Shown: positions 43,797 through 52,858 of the stretch, in pieces
How positions within the stretch are numbered: position 1 is the first letter of the stretch
Layout of the letters: every line of letters starts with the position of its first letter
From: Oceanitalea sp047302425
GTDB lineage: Bacteria > Actinomycetota > Actinomycetes > Actinomycetales > Actinomycetaceae
NCBI RefSeq assembly: GCF_047302425.1
Contig: NZ_CP154855.1
Coordinates: 2,418,001-2,482,000, forward strand
Length of the DNA stretch: 64,000 bases
Direction: 5' to 3'
Program-made: the position numbers and the translations under genes
Notes under the pieces: model-generated
What the model was told of the DNA's origin: nothing
The model's input: only the letters and a program-made list of their open reading frames with translations
The model's database searches: none

Positions 43797-45692
43797 TCAC
43801 AGGTAGGGCCGCTGGTCGCGGCGGGCACGCTCGTACTCGACGCGCGCGCGGCGGGTGCTGTCGAGGCGGGCGGTCTCCGCCACCGGCACGTCCCACCAGG
43901 CCGACGACGGCGGGCTGGGGCCCTCGATGTCGGTCTCGACGACGATCGCGGTGGTCGCGCTCGCCGCCGCGGCCGCGCGGTAGGCCTCGCGCAGCTCGGG
44001 GATCGAGGCGGGCTCGTGGACCTCGATGCCGTAGCTGCGGAGGTTGGCGGCGAGGTCGAGGGGCAGCGTCGCGCCGTCGAGCATCCCGGTGGCGGGGTCG
44101 CGCCGGCGGTAGCGGGTGGCGAAGCGCTGGGAGCCGTGGGACTCGGAGAGCGCACCGATCGAGGCCCACCCGTGGTTCTGCAGGACGACGAGGACGACCT
44201 TGAGCCCCTCGGCGACGAGCGTGGCGATCTCCTGCGGCGCCATCTGGTAGCTGCCGTCCCCGACGACGGCGACGACCTCGCTGTCCGGGCGCGCCAGCTT
44301 GGCACCCAGCGCGGCCGGGATCTCGTAGCCCATGCACGAGTACCCGTACTCGAGGTGGTACTGGACGGGGGTGCGGGCCCGCCACAGCGCCTGGAGGTCG
44401 CCGGGCATCGAGCCGGCGGCGTTGACGAGGATGTCGTCGTCGCCCATGAGCTCGTTGAGCACGCCGAAGACCTCGGTCTGCGCGGGCAGCGGGCCGTGGC
44501 CGCGGTGGTAGCACTCCTCGGTGACCCGCGCCCAGTCGGAGACGAGCCCGGTGACCTCGCGGGAGTAGGCCTCGGTGACGCGGTACCCGTCCAGGGCGGT
44601 GCGCAGCGCCTCCAGCCCGGTGCGCGCGTCGGTGACGACCATCTCGGCGGCGTGCTTGGCGGCGTCGAAGGCCTTGACGTTGAGGTTGACGAAGCGCACG
44701 TCCGGGTTGCGGAAGGCGGTGCGGGACGCCGTCGTGAAGTCGGTGTAGCGGGTACCCACGCCGATGACGACGTCCGCCTCGGCGGCGAGCGCGTTGGCCG
44801 CGGCGCTGCCGGTCGCGCCGACGCCGCCGGCGGCGGCCGGGTGGTCCCAGGGGATCGCGCCCTTGCCGGCCTGGGTGTCGACGACAGGAATTCCGGTCGC
44901 GTCGGCGAGCGCAGTGAGGGCGGCGCTGGCCTCGGAGTACACGACCCCGCCCCCGGCGACGACCACGGGGCGCTGCGCGCCGCGGACGACGGCGGCCGCG
45001 CGCTCGAGGGCGGCGGGCTCGGGCACCGGCCGGGGCACGTGCCACACCCGCCGGCGGAAGAAGTCCACGGGCCAGTCGTGGGCCTCGGCCTGGACGTCCT
45101 GCGGCAGGCAGATCGTCACCGCCCCCGTCTCGGCCGGGTCGGTGAGCACCCGCATGGCCGCGAGCGCGCTGGCGACGAGCTGCTCGGGGCGGTGGATGCG
45201 GTCGAAGAAGCGGGAGAGCGGGCGGAAGGCGTCGTTGACGGAGGCGTCACCGGCCTGCTCGTTCTCCAGCTGCTGGAGCACGGGGTCCGCCGCGCGGGTG
45301 GCGAAGACGTCCGAGGGCAGGAGGAGCACCGGGATGCGGTCGATCGTCGCGAGCGCCGCCCCGGTGAGCATGTTCGTCGAGCCGGGGCCGATGGAGGCTG
45401 TGCACGCGAGGGTCTGCAGCCGGTTGGCCGTGCGGGCGAAGCCGACGGCGGCGTGGACCATGTTCTGCTCGTTCCGGGCCTGGTAGAGGCGCAGCGGCTC
45501 CTCCCCCGGCGCGGGGTCGAGCGCGTTCTCGAGCAGCGCCTGGCCCAGCCCGGCGACGTTCCCGTGCCCGAGGATGCCGAAGGCGCCGGCGACGAGCCGC
45601 CGCTCGACGCCGTCGCGCTCGGAGTACTGGACGGACAGGAAGCGCACGAGGGCCTGGCTCACCGTGAGGCGGACGGTCCCGCTGGCGTTCAT
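43797..45692 (-). CDS. iolD: 3D-(3,5/4)-trihydroxycyclohexane-1,2-dione hydrolase
   Basis: 631-residue thiamine-diphosphate enzyme that opens the cyclitol dione ring. FGILGHGNVAGLGQAL and YQARNEQNMVHAA with the activating Glu, IGPGSTNMLTGA, and the C-terminal ThDP/Mg motif VVGDGSYQMAPQEI...LQNHGWASIG are clear. ATG 45692 overlaps the iolB stop (ATGA). Distinguished from acetolactate synthase by the IolD-specific N- and C-termini. Confidence 0.95.
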   Translation of the reverse strand: MNASGTVRLTVSQALVRFLSVQYSERDGVERRLVAGAFGILGHGNVAGLGQALLENALDPAPGEEPLRLYQARNEQNMVHAAVGFARTANRLQTLACTASIGPGSTNMLTGAALATIDRIPVLLLPSDVFATRAADPVLQQLENEQAGDASVNDAFRPLSRFFDRIHRPEQLVASALAAMRVLTDPAETGAVTICLPQDVQAEAHDWPVDFFRRRVWHVPRPVPEPAALERAAAVVRGAQRPVVVAGGGVVYSEASAALTALADATGIPVVDTQAGKGAIPWDHPAAAGGVGATGSAAANALAAEADVVIGVGTRYTDFTTASRTAFRNPDVRFVNLNVKAFDAAKHAAEMVVTDARTGLEALRTALDGYRVTEAYSREVTGLVSDWARVTEECYHRGHGPLPAQTEVFGVLNELMGDDDILVNAAGSMPGDLQALWRARTPVQYHLEYGYSCMGYEIPAALGAKLARPDSEVVAVVGDGSYQMAPQEIATLVAEGLKVVLVVLQNHGWASIGALSESHGSQRFATRYRRRDPATGMLDGATLPLDLAANLRSYGIEVHEPASIPELREAYRAAAAASATTAIVVETDIEGPSPPSSAWWDVPVAETARLDSTRRARVEYERARRDQRPYL

Positions 45693-46579
45693 GGGCGCGC
45701 CTCTCGTTCGACGGGGCGGGTCATCGGCAGCCGGGGGTCGAGCTCCTGGGCGTCCCAGGTGCCGCGGACCCAGGCGTGGGCCGGGTCGTCGGTCATCATC
45801 CAGGCGCGGTCCTCGGCGGGGCCGGCCATGACGTTGAGGTAGTAGAGGTCGTAGCCGGGCGCGGCCATCGAGGGGCCGTGGTAGCCGTGCGGGGTGAGGA
45901 CGACGTCGCCGGAACGCACCTCGGCGGTGAGCTCGAGCGGGCGCTGCGCCGTGCCGTAGGTGCGGTGGAAGGCGAAGCCGGGGCCGCCCGGGCCGGGGCG
46001 GACCTCGAAGTAGTAGATCTCCTCGAGCTCGCGCTCGTCGGCGGTGTGCTCGTCGTGCTTGTGGGGCGGGTAGGAGGACCAGTTGCCGGCGGGCGTGAGC
46101 ACCTCGCACACGAGGAGGTGGTCGGTCTCGAGCTCGTTGGCGAGCGCGTAGTTGTTCACCTGGCGCGAGGCCTGCCCGGCGCCGCGCAGCTCGGTGCGCA
46201 CCCGGTCGGCGGGCTGGTACGAGACCGGCAGGCGGCGGCGGGCGCGCGACGTCGGGACCGCGAGGGTGGCGCCGTCGGCGGAGGTGACCCGCGCCGTCGT
46301 CCCCAGTGGCAGGTAGAGGTGGTCGGTGACGGCGGCGAACACGTCGGGGCGGCCGGCGAGCTCGACCACGCGGCCCTTGACCTCGACCGTGCACCCGCCG
46401 CGCAGCGGCAGGACGAGCGCCTCGTCATCTCCTGTGGCGATCTCCTCGCTCTCCCCCGCGGCCAGCGTGAGGACCTTGAGGCCGGTGAAGCGCCAGCCGG
46501 CGCGCTCGGCGGTGACGTCCACGGCGTAGCGGCCGTGGGCGGTCGCCCCGGCCCGGAGGAGGAGCTCGGTCGTCGTCAC
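45689..46579 (-). CDS. iolB: 5-deoxy-glucuronate isomerase
   Basis: 296-residue bicupin that converts 5-deoxy-D-glucuronate to 5-keto-2-deoxy-gluconate. Metal-binding region PPHKHDEH (~170) and EEIYYFEV, then GDVVLTPHGYHGPSMAAPGYDLYYLNVMAGP. GTG 46579 overlaps the preceding stop (GTGA). Its product is phosphorylated by IolC. Confidence 0.95.
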   Translation of the reverse strand: MTTTELLLRAGATAHGRYAVDVTAERAGWRFTGLKVLTLAAGESEEIATGDDEALVLPLRGGCTVEVKGRVVELAGRPDVFAAVTDHLYLPLGTTARVTSADGATLAVPTSRARRRLPVSYQPADRVRTELRGAGQASRQVNNYALANELETDHLLVCEVLTPAGNWSSYPPHKHDEHTADERELEEIYYFEVRPGPGGPGFAFHRTYGTAQRPLELTAEVRSGDVVLTPHGYHGPSMAAPGYDLYYLNVMAGPAEDRAWMMTDDPAHAWVRGTWDAQELDPRLPMTRPVEREARP

Positions 46580-47442
46580 AGCAGTCCCACCGCCCGGTCG
46601 ACAGCGGCGTCGACGTCGTCGTCGGCCGGGTAGAGCAGCGCCCGTCCGACGACGAGCCCCTCGATCCCGGGGTGGCGCAGGGCCTCGGCCCAGCCCTCCG
46701 CCGTCGCCTCGCCGTCCGCGTCGACCTCGCCGCCGAGGATGAGCGTCGGCAGCGTCGACGCCGCCGCGACGGCCGCCATGTCGGGCACGAGCGGGACCTT
46801 GAGCCAGGTGCGGGCCGAGGTCCCGCCGAGCCCGGCGGCAATCGCCACGGACGCCACCACCGCCTCGGTGCTCAGCTCGTTGACGGCCCGCCCCTCGACC
46901 CGGCGGGAGATGAAGGGCTCGACGATCGCCGTGCGACCCGCCGCGGCCAGCTCGTCGACGGCGCGGGCGCTCGCCCCGAGGGTGCGCAGCGAGCCGGCGT
47001 CGGCGAGGTCGATGCGCACGAGCATCTTGCCGCCGTCGAGGCCGGCGTCGACGACGGCGCGGGTGGTGTAGCCGGTGAAGCGGTCGTCCATCTCGAAGCT
47101 CGCCCCGCGCAGCCCGCCGCGGTTCATCGACCCGTAGACGAGCTTGCCGTCCAGCGCCCCCATGAGGACGAGGTCCTCGACGACGTCGGCCGTGCCGAGG
47201 AAGCCGTGGACACCCGGCCGGGCGAGGGCGGCGGCACAGCGCCGCAGCAGCTCGCGGCGGTCCCCCATGGCCATCGCGTCCGGGCCGACGGCGAGCGAGC
47301 CGCGCGCGGGGTGGTCCGCGGCGATGATCATGAGCTTGCCGCCCGGCGCGGGCAGCCGTCCGCGGGGGCGCTCGGCGAGCGCGCGGGCGATGCGCTCGGG
47401 CTCGTGCATCCGGATGCGGCGGACGTCCTCGACGGTGACCAT
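46576..47442 (-). CDS. Cgl0159 family (beta/alpha)8 barrel protein, putative aldolase
   Basis: 288-residue barrel of the family named after C. glutamicum Cgl0159, found in actinobacterial inositol clusters next to iolC. Features: LMIIAADHPARGSLAVG (aldolase-like first strand), DGKLVYGSMNRGGL, and WLKVPLVPDM with a Lys placed like the Schiff-base Lys of class I aldolases. No IolJ homologue is present in the cluster, so it is a candidate for the missing cleavage of the phosphorylated 5-keto-2-deoxygluconate (inference). ATG overlaps the iolC stop (TGATG). Confidence 0.85.
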   Translation of the reverse strand: MVTVEDVRRIRMHEPERIARALAERPRGRLPAPGGKLMIIAADHPARGSLAVGPDAMAMGDRRELLRRCAAALARPGVHGFLGTADVVEDLVLMGALDGKLVYGSMNRGGLRGASFEMDDRFTGYTTRAVVDAGLDGGKMLVRIDLADAGSLRTLGASARAVDELAAAGRTAIVEPFISRRVEGRAVNELSTEAVVASVAIAAGLGGTSARTWLKVPLVPDMAAVAAASTLPTLILGGEVDADGEATAEGWAEALRHPGIEGLVVGRALLYPADDDVDAAVDRAVGLL

Positions 47443-48422
47443 CACAGCGGCCTGCGCTCGACGTCCTGGGGACGGGCGCCGTCGTCGACGACCTCGAGGA
47501 CCTCGGCCTCCGTCGGCATCGCCGTGGAGCACTCGAGCCGGGAGGCGACGATGGCCCCGGCCGCGCTCGCGGCGGTGATCGTCCGGGCGAGCGACCAGCC
47601 CTGGAGGAGCCCGTGGCACAGCGAGCCGCCGAAGGCGTCCCCGGCGCCGAGTCCGTTGAGGACCTCGGTGGGGGTCGGGCGCACCTCCACCCGCTCCTCG
47701 CGAGTCTTGGCGAGCGTGCCGAGCGGGCCCTGCTTGACGACGGCGAGCTCGACGCCGGCCTCGAGCAGCGCGTCGGCGGCCCGGTCCGGGTCGCTCTCCC
47801 CGACGGCGACCTCGCACTCCTCGCGGTTGCCCACGGCGACGGTGACGCCGGGGAGGAAGTCGCGCACCTGCTGTGTGGCCTCCTCCCTGGACTCCCAGAA
47901 CATCGGGCGGTAGTCGAGGTCGAGCACGGTGTGCTCGCGGCGCTCGCGGGCCTGCAGCGCGGTGAGGTGGGCGGAGCGGGAGGGCTCCTGGCACAGGCCG
48001 GTGACGGAGAACCACATGATGCGGGCCGCGCGGACGGCGTCGAGGGGGATGTCCTCGGGACGCACCTGGAGGTCGGGGGCGCTGGGCTCGCGGTAGAAGT
48101 AGAGCGGGAAGCTGTCCGGCGGGAAGATCTCGCACAGCGTGATGGGGGTGTTGAGCTCGGAGGTGATGACGAACTCGTCGCTCACCCCGAGCCGGACCAT
48201 CTCGCGGCGCACGTAGCGGCCGAAGGGGTCGTCCCCCACCCCGGTGATCGTCGCGGTGGGGTGGCCCAGCCGCGCGGCGGCGACCGCGACGTTGGTGGGG
48301 CTGCCGCCGAGGAACTTGCCGAAGGTCTCGACGTCCTCCAGGCCCACGCCGGTGCTCAGGGGGTAGATGTCGACGCCGCTGCGACCGGAGGTCAGCACGT
48401 CCAGTGGCGTCGAGCTCGTCAT
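47442..48422 (-). CDS. iolC: 5-dehydro-2-deoxygluconokinase (PfkB family)
   Basis: 326-residue sugar kinase. The N-terminal GRSGVDIYPLSTGVGLEDVETFGKFLGGSPTNVAVAAARLG is characteristic of IolC, and C-terminal NGLGAGDAFGGSL carries the catalytic Asp. Phosphorylates 5-keto-2-deoxygluconate. ATG 48422 has GGGGGAGG five bases upstream. First gene of the iol operon, divergent from gntR with two candidate operators between. Confidence 0.93.
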   Translation of the reverse strand: MTSSTPLDVLTSGRSGVDIYPLSTGVGLEDVETFGKFLGGSPTNVAVAAARLGHPTATITGVGDDPFGRYVRREMVRLGVSDEFVITSELNTPITLCEIFPPDSFPLYFYREPSAPDLQVRPEDIPLDAVRAARIMWFSVTGLCQEPSRSAHLTALQARERREHTVLDLDYRPMFWESREEATQQVRDFLPGVTVAVGNREECEVAVGESDPDRAADALLEAGVELAVVKQGPLGTLAKTREERVEVRPTPTEVLNGLGAGDAFGGSLCHGLLQGWSLARTITAASAAGAIVASRLECSTAMPTEAEVLEVVDDGARPQDVERRPL

Positions 48423-48498
48423 CGCAGCCTCCCCCTCTCCCGCCGCGCCCCTGCGCGCGACGCCTCGATTCTGACCCAGGCGGGACGTGCCGGTCAAC

Positions 48499-48512
48499 CG
48501 TTTGTCTGGACA
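48499..48512. promoter_or_regulatory. GntR/IolR-like operator 1
   Basis: TTTGTCTGGACAAA, a perfect 6-bp-arm inverted repeat with a TG centre, between iolC and the GntR gene. One base off the corynebacterial IolR motif KGWCHTRACA, but a better palindrome. Confidence 0.6.
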
Positions 48513-48556
48513 AACTGACGTCCTGTCCTCGCGCCCCGACCAGTGGCAAGATGTGC

Positions 48557-48570
48557 ATTTGTCAGTACAA
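48557..48570. promoter_or_regulatory. GntR/IolR-like operator 2
   Basis: TTTGTCAGTACAAC, a weaker copy of the palindrome 58 bp away (TTGTC...TACAA). With the 48499 site it could let the GntR protein repress both directions. Confidence 0.4.
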
Positions 48571-48594
48571 CCACGTCGTCCCCGCACCCCCTGT

Positions 48595-48657
48595 CGCCGA
48601 CAGCACACTTACCGCCGACAGCACAGTTACCGCCGACAGCACAGTTACCGCGGACAG
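48595..48657 (-). repeat. 18-bp repeat array C (three units plus partial)
   Basis: Minus-strand units of GTAAGTGTGCTGTCGGCG: 48595-48612 (identical), 48613-48630 and 48631-48648 (one base changed), then a partial CGCGGACAG. It sits in the divergent promoter region between operators and the GntR start, inverted relative to array D on the other side of the gene. Confidence 0.9.
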
Positions 48658-48706
48658 CCGGATTCTCCACAGCCAAACCGACACCCGCCGATTTAAGGAC
48701 GGACCC

Positions 48707-49456
48707 ATGACGCCGCCGGAGATGTACCGCCCCCAGGTGCACCTGGACCGCGCGAGTCCGGTGCCGCTCTACCACCAGATCTCGACGGTGGTGCAGGACG
48801 CGATCGTCTCCGGGGAGCTGCCGCCGCACACCCGGATCGAGAACGAGCTCGCCCTGGCGGACCGGCTCCAGGTCTCCCGCCCCACCGCCCGGCGGGCGCT
48901 CCAGGAGCTCGTCGACAAGGGCATGCTCGTGCGCAAGCGCGGGGTGGGCACGGAGGTCGCGCCCGAGCTCATCCGCCGGGCGGTGGAGCTGAGCAGCCTC
49001 CACGACGACCTCGCCGCCGCCGGCCGCGACCCGCGCACCGAGGTCCTCGAGCACGCCGTGCGCCCCGCCGACGAGGAGGTCGCCGGCAAGCTGCGGGTGG
49101 AGGTCGGGGCCGACGTCGTCGTCGTGCGCCGCCTGCGCTACGCGGACGGCGAGCCGCTCGCCCTCATGACCAACTACGTGCGCGCCGAGCTCGCGCCCTC
49201 CCGCGACGACCTCGAGCGCGCCGGGCTGTACGCCTCGCTGCGTGAGCGCGGGGTGCGGCTGCGCCTGGCGCACCAGACGATCGGGGCCCGGCAGGCGACG
49301 GCCGCCGAGGCGCGCACCCTCCAGGAACCGGCCCGCGCCGCGGTGCTCACGATGGAGCGGCTGGCCATCGCGGACTCCGACACGGTCGTCGAGTTCGGCC
49401 GCCACATCTACCGCGCCTCCCGCTACACCTTCCACACCACCCTCCTCGCGAGGTGA
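48707..49456 (+). CDS. iolR: GntR family (HutC/UTRA) transcriptional regulator, probable IolR
   Basis: 249-residue regulator. N-terminal winged helix (VPLYHQISTVVQDAIVSGELPPHTRIENELALADRLQVSRPTARRALQ) and C-terminal UTRA effector-binding domain (RRLRYADGEPLALMTNYV ... FGRHIYRASRYTFHTTLL). Divergent from iolC, as IolR is in Corynebacterium, so it probably represses the inositol genes and responds to inositol or an intermediate. AAGGAC precedes the ATG. Enclosed by inverted 18-bp repeat arrays C and D. Confidence 0.85.
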   Translation: MTPPEMYRPQVHLDRASPVPLYHQISTVVQDAIVSGELPPHTRIENELALADRLQVSRPTARRALQELVDKGMLVRKRGVGTEVAPELIRRAVELSSLHDDLAAAGRDPRTEVLEHAVRPADEEVAGKLRVEVGADVVVVRRLRYADGEPLALMTNYVRAELAPSRDDLERAGLYASLRERGVRLRLAHQTIGARQATAAEARTLQEPARAAVLTMERLAIADSDTVVEFGRHIYRASRYTFHTTLLAR

Positions 49457-49466
49457 CACCCCGCCG

Positions 49467-49552
49467 GTGCACTCTCGGCGACAACTGTGCTCTCGGCGAT
49501 AAGTGAGCTCTCGGCGGCAAGTGAGCTCTCGGCGGTAAGTGTGCTGTCGGCG
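49467..49552 (+). repeat. 18-bp repeat array D (about 4.8 units)
   Basis: Tandem units ending in CTCTCGGCG or CTGTCGGCG: partial 49467-49480, then 49481-49498, 49499-49516, 49517-49534 and 49535-49552. The last equals the consensus; the others diverge (GAGCTCTCGGCG variants). Starts 10 bases past the GntR stop, in the convergent gap. Confidence 0.9.
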
Positions 49553-49566
49553 GGTGGGGGGTCGGG

Positions 49567-52500
49567 TCAGCGGCGGGTGCGGCGGCGGGCGACGAGGGCG
49601 ACGGCGCCGCCGGCCACAGCCAGGAGGACGGCGACGAGCGCGATCGTCCCGACGTCCGCGCCGGTGGCCGGCAGCGCGCCGCGGCCGGCCGGCGTGGTGG
49701 GGCCGTCGGTCGGTGCCGGTGAGCCGGGCCCGTCCGTCGTCGGCTCCTCGCTCGGTGGCGGCTCCGTGGGCTGCTGGGTCGGAACCTCCCCCTCGACGAC
49801 CGGGAAGTACCACGCGTTGACCCCGCCGCTCGCGGACTCGAAGGACACGAGCACCGAGCCGTCCGCGCGCAGCGCGTCGAGCGCGTCGTCGCCGATCTCC
49901 ACGGTGAGGGTCTCCGTCCCGGGCGCGACGTCGGTCGTGCCGGCGCCGAGGAGACGGCCGCCCATGTCGGGCGCCCACGGCGCCGCTGCACCGTCGGCCT
50001 CCGAGCACGCGGAGAAGCCGAGCTCGTCACCCTCGCAGCTGGACACCCACACCGGCACCATGAGGTCGCCCTGCCACACGAAGGCCCGGACCGTGCCGGC
50101 CTCGGCGGCGTCGAGCGACAGCGTGACCGACGGGTTGCCGATCTCGACGTCGGACACCGTGAGCCCGCGGCTCGCGGGCAGGCCCGAGATCGTCACCCCG
50201 CGCACCGCCGACTGGTAGATCGTCTGCGGTGACTCCACGCCCATGAGCGCGGTGTCGGGGATGATCGGGTCGGCCGGCTCGGTGGGCCGGTCCGCGGGCG
50301 GCTCGTAGCCCTCGAGGTAGGCGTGGCCCCACCGGTAGGGCTCGGACTGCTGGCTGCCGAAGGGCGACCACGCCGTGCGGGTCTTGCCGATGAAGTCCTG
50401 GGTGTCCGAGTCGTAGGGCGTGACGTTGAGCCCGAGGAACTGCGGGTCGACGTCGTTGGTCGCGAGGTCACCGGTCGGCACCGCGCTCGTCGGCCCGACC
50501 GCGGCCGGCAGGTTGGCGAGCGGGATCTTCGTCTCCACGGTGTAGGAGCCGCCCTCGTAGCTGCCGTCCGCACCGCGGGTCACGCTCACCGCGACCTCCT
50601 GGCCGGGCGAGTTCGGGCCCTGCTCGACCGTGTCCGCGAGCGGGCCGGAGGAGAAGCCCTGGTGGGCGTCGGTGTCCCGGCTCCAGCACGGCCCGTCCGG
50701 CCCGGTGCCGGCCTCGCCGGTGGGGTCGTCGGTGAAGGGCATGATGCCGCTCTTGAAGGTCGTCGAGGTGTCCCGCGAGGTGGCCTGCGGGTCGAGGAGC
50801 ACCTCGACGGAGTCGACGAGCCAGTGCCCGAAGCAGCGCTCGGGGGTGGCCGCCGCGCTCGCGACGTCGTCGACGACGTGGGCGAGGACGTAGAGGTCGT
50901 CACCGGACCAGGCGAGCCGCGCGTAGCTGCCGGCGCCGCAGTCGGTCCCGTCCGGCTCGCACTCCGCGCCCTCCCAGCGGCGGCCGATGTCGATCGGCTC
51001 GCCGTAGCCGGCGTCCTCCGCGCCGTCGACGGCGAGTGCCGCGCCGGCTTCCGGGACGACGGTCGTCGGCACGACGTACATCTGCAGCGTCTCGCTGCTC
51101 GACGAGCCGGCCGGGTCCGCCGTCGTCGTGATCGTCAGGTCCGCCGTCGCTCCCCCGGGTGCCGCCGGGTCGGTGTGGGTGACGGTGAGCTCGACCGTCG
51201 TCTCCTCCCCCGGGGCGAGGTCGGTGTAGTCGACCGAGGCGGGCGCGACGGCGAAGGGCGCGGGCGCCGTGATGGTCACCTCGCCGCTCTGCGCCTCCGT
51301 CGTGCGGTTGGCGACGACGACGGGCACCGTCACCGACTCCCCCGCGCCGATGCGGCTCACCGCGGAGGACCGGCCAGCGACGTGGGTGTAGCTCTCGGCC
51401 CAGTCCTCGTACTCGGCGAAGTTGCCCCAGCGCTGGAAGCGGCCCTCGACGCCGGGGACGACGTCGACGCGGGTGTCGTTGTAGGCGGTGACGGTGCCGT
51501 TGTCGAAACGCGCGGCGAGCCGGTAGCGGCCGGTGGCGGCGTCGTCGGCGGGGGTCACCGTGAAGGTGACGGCGGAGTCGGCCGAGTCGCTGACCGGCCC
51601 GAGCGGCTGCGGGGCGCTCACCGCCCACCCGGCCGGCACCTCGAGCGTCACCTCGCCCGCGGCGATCGTGCCGGCCCCGGAGCGGCTCGCGACCGTGACG
51701 TCGAAGGGCACGCCGGGCGCCTGGAAGTTGTCGCCAATGTCGAAGGAGAAGGTCGAGCCCAGCGGCATGCCCCCCGGGTCGGGGATGACGGAGCCGAAGA
51801 GGATCGCGTCGTCGCGCCCGTTCTCCGGGGAACCATTGGGCTGGAACGGCACCTGCGACTCGGCGATCCCGAAGCGCAAGCACTGCGGGTCCCAGACCCC
51901 GGTGTGCTTGACGCGCGCCTGCGTCGGGTGCGCACGGTTGCCCTCGCGGCCCACCTGCGCCCAGGTCTGCGCGGTGCCCGGCTCCTGCCCCTGGACGTTG
52001 CCCGGCAGCCACGTGTAGGGCGAGGGGTAGCCGCTCCACGTGCCGACGACGGTGAACGGGTTGCTCGCGGCGGGGACGAAGCCGGCGTTGCAGCTGGGCC
52101 CGTCCGTGCCGCCCTCGCCCTGGGTGCCGGCACCGGAGGTGATCATCTTGACCTGCCAGACGTCGACGGCGTCCGGCCCGGTGAGCTGCTCGGGGAAGGC
52201 GGTCGGGTCGGCGGCCATCTGCGCCGCCTCCCAGACCACACGGCCCGCGTACTGGTGGTTGCCGTGCCCCACGGCGAGGGAGGGCGAGAAGCCGGTGAGA
52301 ATCTCGGGCCGGGTCTGGCGGATGACGTGGACGACCTGCCGCTGGATCCGCTCGGAGCCCCACACCTCCTCGGTGAGGGCGGCGCTCGTGTTGTAGAAGA
52401 AGTCGACGGCGTCGATGTTGTAGATGTCGACGGTGCCGGAGCGGTAGTGCGAGGCGCGGTCCTCGTTCTCGCGCCGCAGGCCCAGCGCGGGGCCGGACTC

Positions 52501-52776
52501 CTCGCCCACGGAGTTCGAGCCACCCTCGCCGCGGGTGAGCATGATGATCCCGCAGTCGACGTCGTACCGGTCGTGCCAGACGCCGCAGGGCGTGGTGAAG
52601 CTCGCATCGTCGTCGGGGTGGGCCCAGATGCCCATGACGTCGATCTTGCTCGGCTCGACCTCGGTCGCGACCGAGGGCTTCCCCACGGTCAGCGGCGGCA
52701 GCTCCTCACCGGACGCCGCCGGAGCGACGACCCCCAGCACCAGCGCCACGAGCGCAGCTGCAACGGCTCTCTTCAC
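49567..52776 (-). CDS. Cell-wall-anchored PIG-L deacetylase with NEW3 and DOMON/CBM9-like domains
   Basis: 1069-residue secreted protein. Signal peptide (1-23); PIG-L/LmbE domain with zinc motif AHPDDD (52-57, usually HPDDE) and GHGNHQ near 171-175; two NEW3-like beta domains (~395-500 and ~545-630); a CBM9/DOMON-like sugar-binding domain (~650-850, LYVLAHVVDD, SVEVLLDPQA); a Pro/Thr-rich spacer; sortase signal LPATG, hydrophobic helix and RRRTRR. It would deacetylate N-acetyl sugars at the cell surface (inference). GTG with GGGGGAGG upstream. Confidence 0.88.
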   Translation of the reverse strand: MKRAVAAALVALVLGVVAPAASGEELPPLTVGKPSVATEVEPSKIDVMGIWAHPDDDASFTTPCGVWHDRYDVDCGIIMLTRGEGGSNSVGEESGPALGLRRENEDRASHYRSGTVDIYNIDAVDFFYNTSAALTEEVWGSERIQRQVVHVIRQTRPEILTGFSPSLAVGHGNHQYAGRVVWEAAQMAADPTAFPEQLTGPDAVDVWQVKMITSGAGTQGEGGTDGPSCNAGFVPAASNPFTVVGTWSGYPSPYTWLPGNVQGQEPGTAQTWAQVGREGNRAHPTQARVKHTGVWDPQCLRFGIAESQVPFQPNGSPENGRDDAILFGSVIPDPGGMPLGSTFSFDIGDNFQAPGVPFDVTVASRSGAGTIAAGEVTLEVPAGWAVSAPQPLGPVSDSADSAVTFTVTPADDAATGRYRLAARFDNGTVTAYNDTRVDVVPGVEGRFQRWGNFAEYEDWAESYTHVAGRSSAVSRIGAGESVTVPVVVANRTTEAQSGEVTITAPAPFAVAPASVDYTDLAPGEETTVELTVTHTDPAAPGGATADLTITTTADPAGSSSSETLQMYVVPTTVVPEAGAALAVDGAEDAGYGEPIDIGRRWEGAECEPDGTDCGAGSYARLAWSGDDLYVLAHVVDDVASAAATPERCFGHWLVDSVEVLLDPQATSRDTSTTFKSGIMPFTDDPTGEAGTGPDGPCWSRDTDAHQGFSSGPLADTVEQGPNSPGQEVAVSVTRGADGSYEGGSYTVETKIPLANLPAAVGPTSAVPTGDLATNDVDPQFLGLNVTPYDSDTQDFIGKTRTAWSPFGSQQSEPYRWGHAYLEGYEPPADRPTEPADPIIPDTALMGVESPQTIYQSAVRGVTISGLPASRGLTVSDVEIGNPSVTLSLDAAEAGTVRAFVWQGDLMVPVWVSSCEGDELGFSACSEADGAAAPWAPDMGGRLLGAGTTDVAPGTETLTVEIGDDALDALRADGSVLVSFESASGGVNAWYFPVVEGEVPTQQPTEPPPSEEPTTDGPGSPAPTDGPTTPAGRGALPATGADVGTIALVAVLLAVAGGAVALVARRRTRR

Positions 52777-52858
52777 GACGACCTCCCCCTGGGCGGACGG
52801 CCCCGTCCGCGCGTGCCACCAACCTAGTGACGCGGCGGCGACGGCGGCAAGGCGCCGC

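Noticed and set aside
43797..45692. Acetolactate synthase
   Set aside because: ThDP-enzyme similarity is shared, but the ends and the iol context identify IolD.
48404..48706. N-terminal extension of the GntR regulator
   Set aside because: The added residues are translated repeat array (repeating TADST), not protein-like, and the ATG at 48707 has a ribosome site.
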